In this document: positions 8,776 to 16,609 of the stretch, one piece after another
How positions within the stretch are numbered: position 1 is the stretch's first letter
How the letters are laid out: each line of letters opens with the position of its first letter
Origin: Candidatus Neomicrothrix sp. UBA2974
GTDB taxonomy: Bacteria > Actinomycetota > Acidimicrobiia > Acidimicrobiales > MedAcidi-G1
Direction of reading: 5' to 3'
Length of the DNA stretch: 64,000 bases
Assembly (NCBI GenBank): GCA_002348705.1
Contig: DEAU01000022.1
Span: forward strand, 94,910 to 158,909
Position numbers and translations under genes: made by a program
The notes under the pieces: generated by a model
What the model was told of the DNA's origin: nothing
Databases searched by the model: none
The model's input: only the letters and a program-made list of their open reading frames with translations

Positions 8776-9902
8776 GCGCGATCCTCCGCCGACAAGCGCT
8801 CTCCGAAGAGGCCGGATGGCTTGAATAGGAGGACGAGGACTAACACGGTAAAGGCCACCGCGTCCTTGAGTTGTGAGACTCCCGGAACACCGAGAGGCTC
8901 CAGGATGACCATAGGAGCAATCGACTCCGCCGAACCCAATGAGATACCACCAGCCATTGCGCCGCCCAAATTTCCGATGCCACCTACGACTGCAGCGGTG
9001 AACGCCTTCACGCCGGGGAGGAATCCGGTCATGTGCGTGACGGAGCGGAACATCAGGCCCCAAAGGATCCCACCAACGCCGGCCATCGCCCCACCCACGG
9101 CAAACGTGGTGACGATGGTCCGGTTTACATCGATGCCCATCAGGGCAGCAATCTCCTTGTCTTCGGCGACAGCCCTCATGGCCTTACCAGTCTTGGTTCG
9201 CTCAACGACATACCAGAGGACAACCATCGACACAGCAGCCACGACGAGAACCAGCAGGCGGGTGCCGGCAATCTCAAAGGTCAGGATTGATCGCTGCTTC
9301 GACAGCCATTCCGGCAGCCGCGGGTAACTCTTTGATGCCGGACCGAACAGGCCAAGGACGAAGTTCTGGATAAAGAACGACACACCGATCGAAGTGATTA
9401 GTGGTATCAGACGTGGCGAATTGCGAAGTGGTCGGTACGCCACCCGCTCCATCAATACGGCGGTGAACGTGGAGAAGAGGATCGCCATCAGGATGATCAG
9501 AAGCAGACAGAGGATGAAGTTCTGCTCCCACATGCCGTTCGCCTGAAACTTCTCCGAGGCGATGAAACCGGTCATGGCTCCAACCATGAAGACCTCGCCA
9601 TGGGCGAAGTTGATGAACCCGAGAACGCCATACACCATCGAGTAGCCGAGAGCGATGAGGCCGTACATAGAACCCTGAGAAAGTCCTGAGATCAGCAATC
9701 CCTTGAACTGATCGCCGGTCAAACCTCGGGCGTCAGGATTACGCCAGCGAGCGAAAGGGTTGTCGGCGTCGATCTGCTGCCAGATGAAGGCCAGCAGACC
9801 TATCACGATCAGGGCCACAAGAAAGACTCTGATAAACGTTAGAAACCGGTCGACGGCAGCGAGTCGCCTTGCCGACTTGGTTGTGAGTGAGTGTGTTGAC
9901 AC
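8772..9902 (-). CDS. livH: Branched-chain amino acid-type ABC transporter permease LivH
   Basis: 376 residues from GTG 9902. After a hydrophobic N-terminal segment (VFLVALIVIGLLAFIW) it has the LivH signature GLSQGSMYGLIALGYSMVYGV followed by GFINFAHGEVFMVGA. Later it has AVAEDKEIAALMGI, which contacts the ATPase, and VVGGIGNLGGAMAGG. It is the first gene of livHMGF, and no periplasmic binding protein gene lies next to it in the window, so the solute receptor must be encoded elsewhere. The 5' region is a short AT-rich gap shared with the divergent aminotransferase gene. Confidence 0.95.
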   Translation of the reverse strand: MSTHSLTTKSARRLAAVDRFLTFIRVFLVALIVIGLLAFIWQQIDADNPFARWRNPDARGLTGDQFKGLLISGLSQGSMYGLIALGYSMVYGVLGFINFAHGEVFMVGAMTGFIASEKFQANGMWEQNFILCLLLIILMAILFSTFTAVLMERVAYRPLRNSPRLIPLITSIGVSFFIQNFVLGLFGPASKSYPRLPEWLSKQRSILTFEIAGTRLLVLVVAAVSMVVLWYVVERTKTGKAMRAVAEDKEIAALMGIDVNRTIVTTFAVGGAMAGVGGILWGLMFRSVTHMTGFLPGVKAFTAAVVGGIGNLGGAMAGGISLGSAESIAPMVILEPLGVPGVSQLKDAVAFTVLVLVLLFKPSGLFGERLSAEDRA

Positions 9903-9907
9903 TTCGG

Positions 9908-9926
9908 CTCCGATTATTTAATACCT
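9908..9926. promoter_or_regulatory. AT-rich candidate divergent promoter between livH and the class IV aminotransferase
   Basis: This short stretch (gattatttaatacc) is the only clearly AT-rich segment in the gap between divergent livH and the aminotransferase. On the minus strand it reads TATTAAATAAT just before the livH GTG and could supply a -10 element for a nearly leaderless message. No convincing -35 hexamer was identified for either side. This is a weak, position-based call. Confidence 0.3.
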
Positions 9927-9994
9927 AGCGAACAACAGCGGTGAGAGTAGCCGACCGGCTGCTAAGACAACGATGTGTGGCTACCATCGCCGAC

Positions 9995-10918
9995 GTGACC
10001 CCAGAGCCCCGCAGTACCCACCAAGCCCTGACCGACGAACGGAACGAGTCGGTCGAGATATGGATAAACGGTGAGTTCTTTCCGCGGCACGAGGCAAAAG
10101 TCTCAGTATTCGACAGTGGCTTCCTAGTCGGTGACGGAGTGTGGGAAGGCCTTCGCCTCCACCACGGCAGGTTCGCCTTCCTTGACCGACACCTCGACCG
10201 ACTTTTCGCCGGGCTGGCAGCGACCGGAATCGAGTTGGGCATGTCCCGCGACGACGTCGTTGAAGCATTGAGGACCGCTGTCGACCACAACGGAATGCAC
10301 GATGACGTCCACGTTCGCCTGATGGTCACCCGGGGCGACAAGAAGACGCCATCTCAGCACCCATCGAACTGCGTGGGTGGACCAAACGTCGTCATCATCG
10401 CCGAACACAAGGCGGCCGACCCAGCGGTGCTCGAGTCCGGCATCACTCTTTTCACTGCAACTGTCCGGCGGCCTCCTCCCGATACTTTGGACCAGCGCCT
10501 GAACTGCCACTCGAAGCTCCACGAGGTGATCGCGCTGATTCAGGCTGTTGAGGCCGGAGCTGACGAGGCCCTGATGCTGGATCCGACGGGTGCCGTAGCC
10601 ACCTGCAACGCGACCAATTTCTTCGTTGTGCGCAACGACGGACTGTGGACGTCGACAGGGCACTACAACCTGAATGGCATCACGCGGCAAGTCGTACTCG
10701 AGGTAGCGCCGGATCTTGGCCTAGTCGTCCGCGAAAAACCCTTTTCGCTGACTGACGTGTACTCCGCTGAAGAGGCATTTGTAACAGGCACATTCGGGGG
10801 CCTGACCCCAGTGGTATCTGTCGACGGTCGAACCATCGGTGATGGCCGCCCTGGATCCATCACCGCCCGACTCCGGGAGCAGTACCAGGCGGCGGTTGAG
10901 GCCGACGTCGTCGGCTGA
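9995..10918 (+). CDS. Class IV PLP aminotransferase (branched-chain/D-amino acid aminotransferase-like)
   Basis: 307 residues from GTG 9995; GTG 9941 in the same frame is possible but adds 18 non-conserved residues. The fold-type IV pattern is clear: EIWINGEFFPRHEAKVSVFD, the DGVWEGLR segment, the PLP lysine in CHSKLHEV (Lys174), and EALMLDPTGAVATCNATNFF followed by GITRQVVLEVA. The family includes IlvE, D-alanine aminotransferase and aminodeoxychorismate lyase, and sequence alone does not separate them. It is followed after 31 bp by a sulfotransferase-like gene, a pairing that I recall as fused in plant branched-chain aminotransferase-like proteins. It is divergent from livH. Confidence 0.88.
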   Translation: MTPEPRSTHQALTDERNESVEIWINGEFFPRHEAKVSVFDSGFLVGDGVWEGLRLHHGRFAFLDRHLDRLFAGLAATGIELGMSRDDVVEALRTAVDHNGMHDDVHVRLMVTRGDKKTPSQHPSNCVGGPNVVIIAEHKAADPAVLESGITLFTATVRRPPPDTLDQRLNCHSKLHEVIALIQAVEAGADEALMLDPTGAVATCNATNFFVVRNDGLWTSTGHYNLNGITRQVVLEVAPDLGLVVREKPFSLTDVYSAEEAFVTGTFGGLTPVVSVDGRTIGDGRPGSITARLREQYQAAVEADVVG

Positions 10919-10949
10919 CCCAACTCGCCGGACCAACCTGGGAAGCGCT

Positions 10950-11669
10950 GTGACTCTGCGCATCAACTGCTGGTCGGGACCCCGAAATGTCTCGACGTCG
11001 TTTATGTACGCATTTCGGCAACGGTCCGACACCATCGTGTTCGACGAGCCCATCTACGCCCATTACCTGCGGGTGACCGGCAGGAAGCACCCGGCTCGAG
11101 AAGAGGTTCTAACCAGCCAGAATCCTGATGGCTCGGCCGTGGTTCGAGACCTCATACTGGGCGACCACCAGACACCGGTGGTCTTCTTCAAACAGATGGC
11201 GCAGCACTTTGTCGAACTAGACCGACGCTTTCTTGGCCAGTGCCGGAATCTGCTCCTAATTCGCGACCCAGAACGGGTGGTCGCCTCGTTCGCCAAGAAT
11301 GTGCCCGACGTAACTCTTGCGGATACGGGCCTACCTATCCAGATCGAACTCCTCGATGCCAGCTTGGCTGCCGGCGACCGTCCACTAGTAATCGACTCTG
11401 CAGATCTGCTCGCTAAGCCTGAAATGGTCCTACGCCTCGCCTGCGAACGTCTGGGCTTGAACTTCGACCCGGCAATGCTGTCATGGCCACCAGGCCCGAA
11501 ACCGGAAGACGGAATTTGGGCCAAACATTGGTACGCCAGCACTCATCGGACTACAGGCTTCGAAGCCGGGGTGCCGAGTACTCAGGCACCACCAGACGAA
11601 CTCAGGCCGGTGATCGAAGAAGCTCGCCCCCTCTACGAGCGGCTCCTGACGTTCGCTGTCCGAGCATGA
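10950..11669 (+). CDS. Sulfotransferase-like P-loop protein
   Basis: 239 residues from GTG 10950; the open frame extends upstream into the aminotransferase but the conserved start is LRINCWSGPRNVSTSFMYAF. That N-terminus resembles the PAPS-binding loop of sulfotransferases (SGPRNVSTS, residues 9-17), followed by FDEPIYAHYL and, in the middle, LLLIRDPERVVASFAKN, the usual 3'-phosphate-binding Arg/Ser region. The C-terminus has a KHWYASTHRTTGF motif common to this subfamily. No substrate is known to me. It probably shares a transcript with the aminotransferase and ends 17 bp before the convergent aconitase X small-subunit gene. Confidence 0.75.
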   Translation: MTLRINCWSGPRNVSTSFMYAFRQRSDTIVFDEPIYAHYLRVTGRKHPAREEVLTSQNPDGSAVVRDLILGDHQTPVVFFKQMAQHFVELDRRFLGQCRNLLLIRDPERVVASFAKNVPDVTLADTGLPIQIELLDASLAAGDRPLVIDSADLLAKPEMVLRLACERLGLNFDPAMLSWPPGPKPEDGIWAKHWYASTHRTTGFEAGVPSTQAPPDELRPVIEEARPLYERLLTFAVRA

Positions 11670-11686
11670 TCCACGGCGGTAGATAG

Positions 11687-12115
11687 CTAGTTGGAATACA
11701 CAGTTCCGTCGATTCCGATCCGCACCCTCTGGCCAGTAGGTAACCGGTCGAAGCCCCCCTCAGGAAGGACCAGCACGGGGACGAGCACTCCATAGACCTC
11801 GTCGGCCGCAATCGCCCCTAGAGCCACGATCTCGTCGAACTCCCCCATCAGGATGGCCGCCGGGCCTGTCCCAGCACGCACCGCCTCACACAGTGCACTA
11901 CTAGCAGAACTTGAACCGCGGCCAAACGGCATAGCAATGACGCGTCCAGTAACCGACTCACCGACTTGGGGATGGTGCCGGTCGATTATCCGGCCAGTTG
12001 CGGGATCGAGCCCACCCCAGAAGCTCAGCGGTTCATCGAGGCGCAAAACCTCTCCGACGGCTCCGCCCGGCACCATCGAGTGCTCGGCTCGAGTAAGTGG
12101 ATCGTGGTCACTCAT
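11687..12115 (-). CDS. Aconitase X small (swivel) subunit, AcnX_S/DUF126
   Basis: 142 residues from ATG 12115, which overlaps the large-subunit stop by 8 bp. It has the conserved swivel-domain features PGGAVGEVLRLDEPLSFWGG, DPATGRIIDRHHPQVG and the Ser-rich GRGSSSASSALCE loop. It partners the next gene upstream to form a two-subunit AcnX dehydratase. Characterised relatives are cis-3-hydroxy-L-proline dehydratase in bacteria and phosphomevalonate dehydratase in archaea. The window encodes IspE of the MEP pathway, so the mevalonate role is unlikely; a hydroxyproline-type substrate is inference. Confidence 0.85.
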   Translation of the reverse strand: MSDHDPLTRAEHSMVPGGAVGEVLRLDEPLSFWGGLDPATGRIIDRHHPQVGESVTGRVIAMPFGRGSSSASSALCEAVRAGTGPAAILMGEFDEIVALGAIAADEVYGVLVPVLVLPEGGFDRLPTGQRVRIGIDGTVYSN

Positions 12116-13376
12116 CTGACCAGATCCTCTCGTCGCGGACAATCTGGCCAGCGACAGCGGACTCCACACAGTCCTCGGTACTCCCGAACACGACTTCGAG
12201 CCCAAGATTCCCAGGGGCGTAGTAGGCCCACTTGGCCGAATCAGTCATCGCCGTGCGCGCCGCTACATCAATTATCGGAGTTACGTAGGTGCATGTATCG
12301 GTCACGATGCGGACTCCTGCGGTCAGCAGGATGGCCTCCCAACCCCGCAAAGAAACTTCGTTCAGCACCTCCCGGCTAGTCGCGGCATACAGAACCACGC
12401 CATCATGAACCCGGCGGCTGTCCAGAAGTTCGACCAGCCGTGCAAACTCCTCAACCGAATAGTGAGGAGTACCAAGACTGACCACATCCAGAGCACCGGC
12501 GGCCACCGTGCTTAACCGGTCTCGCGCTGAACGGAGGTCGGCTGGCGTCACCGAAAGAACCGAGTCCGGCCGACGACCCTGTAAAGCCGCCTCCAAAGTC
12601 GGGGCCTCTGGGGTCGAACCAACCACGTGAAAAAGCCCAACCGCTCCGGTAGACGCCGCAGCAGCGCCGAGAGCCTTAAGGCGGTCTTCGGACAATCCAG
12701 AAGGAAGGCCTTCCAAAACGGGGACTTCCTTACCCACCATGCGGCCCAGCAGGCCTCCAAGGACTGGATAAAGAACGTCTCTGTTGACCAGTTCGTCGGA
12801 CACTCCGTCGAGATGGACTAGCACCGTGGCCCGCCGCGCTTCATCGAGATGAAGTCCGGCCGCCGGAGCCCGACCGGTCACTGCGCAGCAGATGTCGATG
12901 AAGTCCCCGTATCGGTGAGTCCGGGCGCCGAGGACTGAATTAGCGAACACGATGGCATTCGACTCAGCCCAAGCAACATTCTCCCCGAAAGCGGGTCGTT
13001 CACCCGCCTGATAGGGCGTGCAGGTCCATGTGGGACGGCAACCCATCTCCTCATAGCACTCCATCAGACGTCGGGCAGCTCGACCGTCGTCCGGATCGCC
13101 CCGATAGAGCTCCGGGTGTATTAGGTCGAGCGAAGAGACGTTTAGCGTGGTGGGAACCGTCACCTGGGCCCCAGCGCCAGCAAGTCGTTCAGCAAAGTCC
13201 AGGGTAGCCGGACCAAGGTAGAGGCAAGCGTCCACATGGGCACCGACCACATCGAGAAGGGCCTTGGCGCCCATGGCCTCGGCTGCACGGGACACAAGAC
13301 GCATGGCAAACTGCTGCCCAGGCCCCTCTTCGCCAGCAAGCCGGGCCTCATCACGAGCACCGAGACGAAAAGTCAA
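12108..13376 (-). CDS. Aconitase X catalytic (large) subunit, DUF521
   Basis: 422 residues from TTG 13376, the only start that keeps the conserved N-terminus. It shows the AcnX catalytic domain: VGAHVDACLYLG, VPTTLNVSSLDL, a Cys-containing TWTCTPYQAG, AWAESNAIVFANSVLGARTHRYGDFIDICCAVTGRAP, and C-terminal TDTCTYVTPI followed by DSAKWAYYAPGNLG. Conserved cysteines in these motifs are candidates for the Fe-S or metal site. It is about 400 residues in two-subunit members, matching here, while fused AcnX proteins are longer. It is co-transcribed with the small subunit. No proline racemase, epimerase or pyrroline reductase is adjacent, so the pathway is open. Confidence 0.87.
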   Translation of the reverse strand: MTFRLGARDEARLAGEEGPGQQFAMRLVSRAAEAMGAKALLDVVGAHVDACLYLGPATLDFAERLAGAGAQVTVPTTLNVSSLDLIHPELYRGDPDDGRAARRLMECYEEMGCRPTWTCTPYQAGERPAFGENVAWAESNAIVFANSVLGARTHRYGDFIDICCAVTGRAPAAGLHLDEARRATVLVHLDGVSDELVNRDVLYPVLGGLLGRMVGKEVPVLEGLPSGLSEDRLKALGAAAASTGAVGLFHVVGSTPEAPTLEAALQGRRPDSVLSVTPADLRSARDRLSTVAAGALDVVSLGTPHYSVEEFARLVELLDSRRVHDGVVLYAATSREVLNEVSLRGWEAILLTAGVRIVTDTCTYVTPIIDVAARTAMTDSAKWAYYAPGNLGLEVVFGSTEDCVESAVAGQIVRDERIWSDE

Positions 13377-13427
13377 CTCAGATATCCCAGTGCTCGCCGG
13401 TGGGTCGGCCGGGAGTCGAACGACCCC

Positions 13428-14072
13428 TCAGCAGTAGGGGTTCTCCTCCGGCTCCTCGTCGGCAGCGGGAACCTCGCCGTCGATGACGAGCTCTTGGCCG
13501 ACGAACAGAAGGTTCGGATCGTCGATGGAATTACGAGCCATGATGTCTTCGACCGTGGTGTCGTGGCGCTTAGCAATCTTGGACAGTGAATCACCGGCTT
13601 GCACGGTCACTATCAGAACGTCGCCACCCTTCTCCCCGTCGGATGACTCGGCGTCCGGGTCGGAGAGCAGGATGACCTGCCCGACGAAGATCTGGTTCGG
13701 ATCACACATCTCGTTGATACGCACGAGGGCGTCGACCGTTGTGCCATAACGCTTTGCAATCTTCGATAGCGAATCACCTTGTTCGACGGTGACTGACTCG
13801 GGTACGTCCGACGGAGCCTCGGTAGGCGACAAAGTCGTGGTTGTGGTTGCGGCCATCTCGGAATCAGCGACAGACGTAGTGGTCGCCTCGTAGACAGCTT
13901 CGGTGGTTGAAGTGGGCGATGCCTGCACCGGCGCTTCAGTCGTAGTTGTTGCAAAGATGGCTGTGGTGGTAGTCGCCACAACAACCGGTTCGTCGTCTGA
14001 ACCTCCACAGGCAGTGACCAACAGGACCATCACAGCCAAGAACACAGTGAGAAGTTCAGGCACTCGGCGCAT
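13428..14072 (-). CDS. LysM-domain lipoprotein
   Basis: 214 residues from ATG 14072 (the frame is open upstream, but the signal peptide begins at MRRVPELL). The signal sequence ends in the lipobox LVTAC with Cys22 as the lipidated residue. A low-complexity Thr-rich linker (runs of TTTT) spans about residues 33-90 and is typical of secreted proteins in this kind of actinobacterium. Two LysM repeats follow at about 94-137 and 155-198, each with the GDSLSKIAKR pattern and an N-PNxxFVGQ ending; they bind peptidoglycan or related glycans. No catalytic domain is attached. It ends in NPYC with a C-terminal Cys. It likely anchors or scaffolds at the cell wall. Confidence 0.85.
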   Translation of the reverse strand: MRRVPELLTVFLAVMVLLVTACGGSDDEPVVVATTTTAIFATTTTEAPVQASPTSTTEAVYEATTTSVADSEMAATTTTTLSPTEAPSDVPESVTVEQGDSLSKIAKRYGTTVDALVRINEMCDPNQIFVGQVILLSDPDAESSDGEKGGDVLIVTVQAGDSLSKIAKRHDTTVEDIMARNSIDDPNLLFVGQELVIDGEVPAADEEPEENPYC

Positions 14073-14124
14073 GGCCGGAGCATAGGTCCAGCATCCCCCT
14101 CTTACTGGTACCCCTTTCGCCCTT

Positions 14125-15176
14125 CTACTCGTTGGCGAGCATCCGGGCGATCGAAAAATGGAAGTCCGGCCTGAGAACACCACGCTCAGTGATGATGCCG
14201 GCGACCAACTCGGCCGGGGTTACATCAAAGGCCGGATTCCATACCTCGACCGGCCCGGGGTGCGAAGTTCGAAGGTCCAACTGTTGGACCTCGTCCGGAT
14301 CGCGGTTCTCAATTTCGATACGCTCACCGTCCGACGTCGCGATGTCAATGGTCGAGGTGGGTGCGGCCACATAAAAAGGCACACCAAACCGACTAGCCGC
14401 GACCGCATGGGAAAATGTCCCGATCTTGTTGGCCACATCACCGTTAGCTGCGATCCGGTCAGCACCTATGACTACGGCTTCTATCCGCCCTGAGGCCAGT
14501 AGCCCGCATGCGGCAGAGTCCGGGATCAATGTGACAGGCACGCCGGCCGCTGAAAGTTCCCACACGGTAAGCCGAGCGCCCTGAAGAAGAGGTCGGGTCT
14601 CCGCCGCGAAGACTTCGACCGGTTGGCCGACCATCGCCTTGCCGTAGACGACACCAAGAGCGGTACCGATTCCCGTTGTGCTAGGCGTCCGGCGTTGCAG
14701 TGCGTCAAGATCACGGAAGCATCGGCCAACTCTTTGGCGCCATGCCGTCCGATGGAATCACAGGCCGACCGATCCTCCTCAAAGATGGCAGTTGCCTCAG
14801 ATAGGGCTGCCTCCCGACGCTCATCACCATTACCGAGATCAACGACAGCGGTGACCACCCGTTCAACGGCCCAGCGCAGGTTTACTGCGGTTGGACGAGC
14901 GGCAGCGATCCGTTCGACCGCAGGCCCTATCTCGGCAGGACTGGCTCCGCCGCCAGCCCGCAGTGACTCATCGATAGCCAACACCACTCCAAAAGCCCCG
15001 CAGGCGCCGATGGCCGGCGCCCCGCGGATTGCTAGTCGACCAATGGCGTGCACGATGTCATCCACCGACCGCAACTCGACGGTACGCACCTCGGTGGGCA
15101 GAAGGGCCTGGTCGAGTATTTCGACACGGTCGTCGACCCAGACGATCGTAGGTGGAGAATCAATTTCCAGCCTCAA
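14125..15176 (-). pseudogene. mtnA: S-methyl-5-thioribose-1-phosphate isomerase MtnA, interrupted by a one-base frameshift
   Basis: MtnA converts methylthioribose-1-phosphate to methylthioribulose-1-phosphate in methionine salvage. The N-terminal half (15176 to about 14680) has AIRGAPAIGACGAFG, AARPTAVNLRWA and the catalytic Cys160 in LTHCNAGRLA. Then the frame is lost. The C-terminal half, in another frame (from about 14680 to 14125), carries GIGTALGVVYGKAM, VFAAETRPLLQGARLT and the catalytic Asp in GADRIAANGDVANKIGT. Adding one base after CTAGC near 14680 restores a continuous LATTGIGTAL and a protein of about 350 residues, the normal size. Start TTG 15176 overlaps the GFA gene stop as TTGA; TTG 15206 is an alternative. 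It could be a real mutation or an assembly error. Confidence 0.85.
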
Positions 15177-15649
15177 TTGCCCAAACCCTTCTCCAGTCCA
15201 CTCCAAACTGAAACGTCACCGGGGACGTCTCCCCGATATGAATTGATGGAATCGTCGAGAACGTGGAAGTCCGATGCCTCGCCGGTGTAGATGGCGAGCA
15301 CAGAGCGCAGACCTGTCGGTTGATCGAGGGTTCCCGCTGCGATAGCGACTGTGGACACATTGTCGGTGGACATCCAAAACAGCGTCGACCCGCACCGGTT
15401 GCAGAAGCCGTATCGGACCTCACTGGTGCGGCTATACCACATGAGGTTCGACTCGACGTCCAAGTGCAAGTCATCACGGTGGGTAGCGGTCGCCGCCATA
15501 TGGTGACCGGTGATTCGACGACAAGGGGTGCAATGGCAGTGGACTACCTGACGAAGTTCACCCGTCACCCGGTATTGGACCCCGCCACACTCGCAGCGTC
15601 CCGTGGCTTGGGTGTCATTTCCTCTGGCCATCAATCGAGCGTCATCCAT
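15173..15649 (-). CDS. GFA/CENP-V domain protein (formaldehyde-activating enzyme-like)
   Basis: 158 residues from ATG 15649. The zinc-binding cysteine pattern of the GFA fold is present: GRCECGGVQY, then HCHCTPCRRITG, then FCNRCGSTLFW. Founding members were described as glutathione-formaldehyde-activating enzymes, but most relatives have no proven reaction, and actinobacteria generally lack glutathione, so the classic role is doubtful. It overlaps mtnA by 4 bp and is therefore likely co-translated with it. It is divergent from the EamA transporter gene 45 bp away. Confidence 0.82.
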   Translation of the reverse strand: MDDARLMARGNDTQATGRCECGGVQYRVTGELRQVVHCHCTPCRRITGHHMAATATHRDDLHLDVESNLMWYSRTSEVRYGFCNRCGSTLFWMSTDNVSTVAIAAGTLDQPTGLRSVLAIYTGEASDFHVLDDSINSYRGDVPGDVSVWSGLEKGLGN

Positions 15650-15694
15650 GCGCGCATCCTCGCACGCGTTCCACTGCGGTGATGGACTGGCGCC

Positions 15695-16588
15695 TTGCCA
15701 TACCAACTTGCCGCCCTACTAGCCGCCGCAGCCTGGGCGTGCAGCAGTCTGATCGCCGCTGAGCCGGTCCGGCGCCTCGGCGGACCGAGATTTTGCCGAC
15801 TTCGCATGCTCTACGTATGCGGGATGCTGCTTTTCCTCGCCACCGTAAATGGCGGCTGGTCAACCCTCGACCGGGGCGACTTCGGCCTAGTCGCCCTCTC
15901 CGGCCTGGTCGGCTTGCTTCTTGGCGATCTCGCTCTATTCACCGCTATGGCACGAATCGGCCCTCGACGCACCTCAGTTGTGTTCACTTCCAACGCTCCC
16001 TTAGCCGCAGTGGGTGGCCTATTGCTCTTCGACGAATCGTTCACCCCTTTGGCCCTGGCAGGAGCGGTACTCACCATTGTTGGAATCGCCTTGGCTGTTA
16101 ACTACGGGTCGCGAAGCGGGACGCATTCCGACGTGTTTGAGCGGGTCGAGGGATCTTTGGTGGGCGGGGCAGCCTGGGCAGGCGTCGGAGCTCTCGGACA
16201 AGCACTCGGCGCATTGGCCGCGAAGCCGGTCCTAGAAGGCGGCGCCGACACGCTTGCCGTGGCAGCCACCCGAGCCGTAATCGCCACCGTAGCCCTATGG
16301 ATCCTCGCACGCCCCGGGGACCGACTGGCTCGATCAACCGGGTATAGCCCTCTAGTTCCCGGCGATCACCTGCGGCTCGCAACGAGTGCATTCATCGCCA
16401 TGGTCGTAGGCATGACTCTTCTACTGTGGGCGCTCGGACATGGAGATACAGGGGTGACGACCATCCTCTCAGCGACCACCCCGGTCATCCTCCTGCCGAT
16501 GTTGTGGGTCCGCCTTCGCCAGGCCCCCGCACCGGGAGCTTGGCTGGGAGCCATTCTCACAGTCGTCGGAACAGGCCTCCTTCTATAA
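15695..16588 (+). CDS. EamA (DMT superfamily) membrane transporter
   Basis: 297 residues from TTG 15695, with about ten hydrophobic segments in two five-helix EamA repeats. The first repeat ends in PLALAGAVLTIVGIALAV and the second in APGAWLGAILTVVGTGLLL, the repeated closing helix typical of this superfamily. The RRTSVVFTSNAPLAAVGG segment is characteristic of the half-repeat. Such proteins export or import amino acids, nucleotides or other metabolites; cargo cannot be assigned. It stands alone, divergent from the GFA/mtnA unit and convergent with the nitroreductase gene. Confidence 0.85.
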   Translation: MPYQLAALLAAAAWACSSLIAAEPVRRLGGPRFCRLRMLYVCGMLLFLATVNGGWSTLDRGDFGLVALSGLVGLLLGDLALFTAMARIGPRRTSVVFTSNAPLAAVGGLLLFDESFTPLALAGAVLTIVGIALAVNYGSRSGTHSDVFERVEGSLVGGAAWAGVGALGQALGALAAKPVLEGGADTLAVAATRAVIATVALWILARPGDRLARSTGYSPLVPGDHLRLATSAFIAMVVGMTLLLWALGHGDTGVTTILSATTPVILLPMLWVRLRQAPAPGAWLGAILTVVGTGLLL

Positions 16589-16609
16589 GCGGCCTCGGCC
16601 ATGAGGATC

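Noticed and set aside
9908..9926. Mobile element or attachment site near the AT-rich livH gap
   Set aside because: No inverted repeats, target duplications or integrase. Only a promoter-like AT-rich run.
13396..13430. Possible tRNA or terminator just after the LysM gene (gggagtcgaac and gggtcg/cgaccc)
   Set aside because: The T-arm-like stretch does not pair as a 5-bp stem and no acceptor or anticodon arm is found. The 6-bp stem has a 13-nt loop and no T-run.
14676..14690. Programmed frameshift in mtnA
   Set aside because: No slippery heptamer or downstream hairpin is visible at the shift. A simple indel explains it better.
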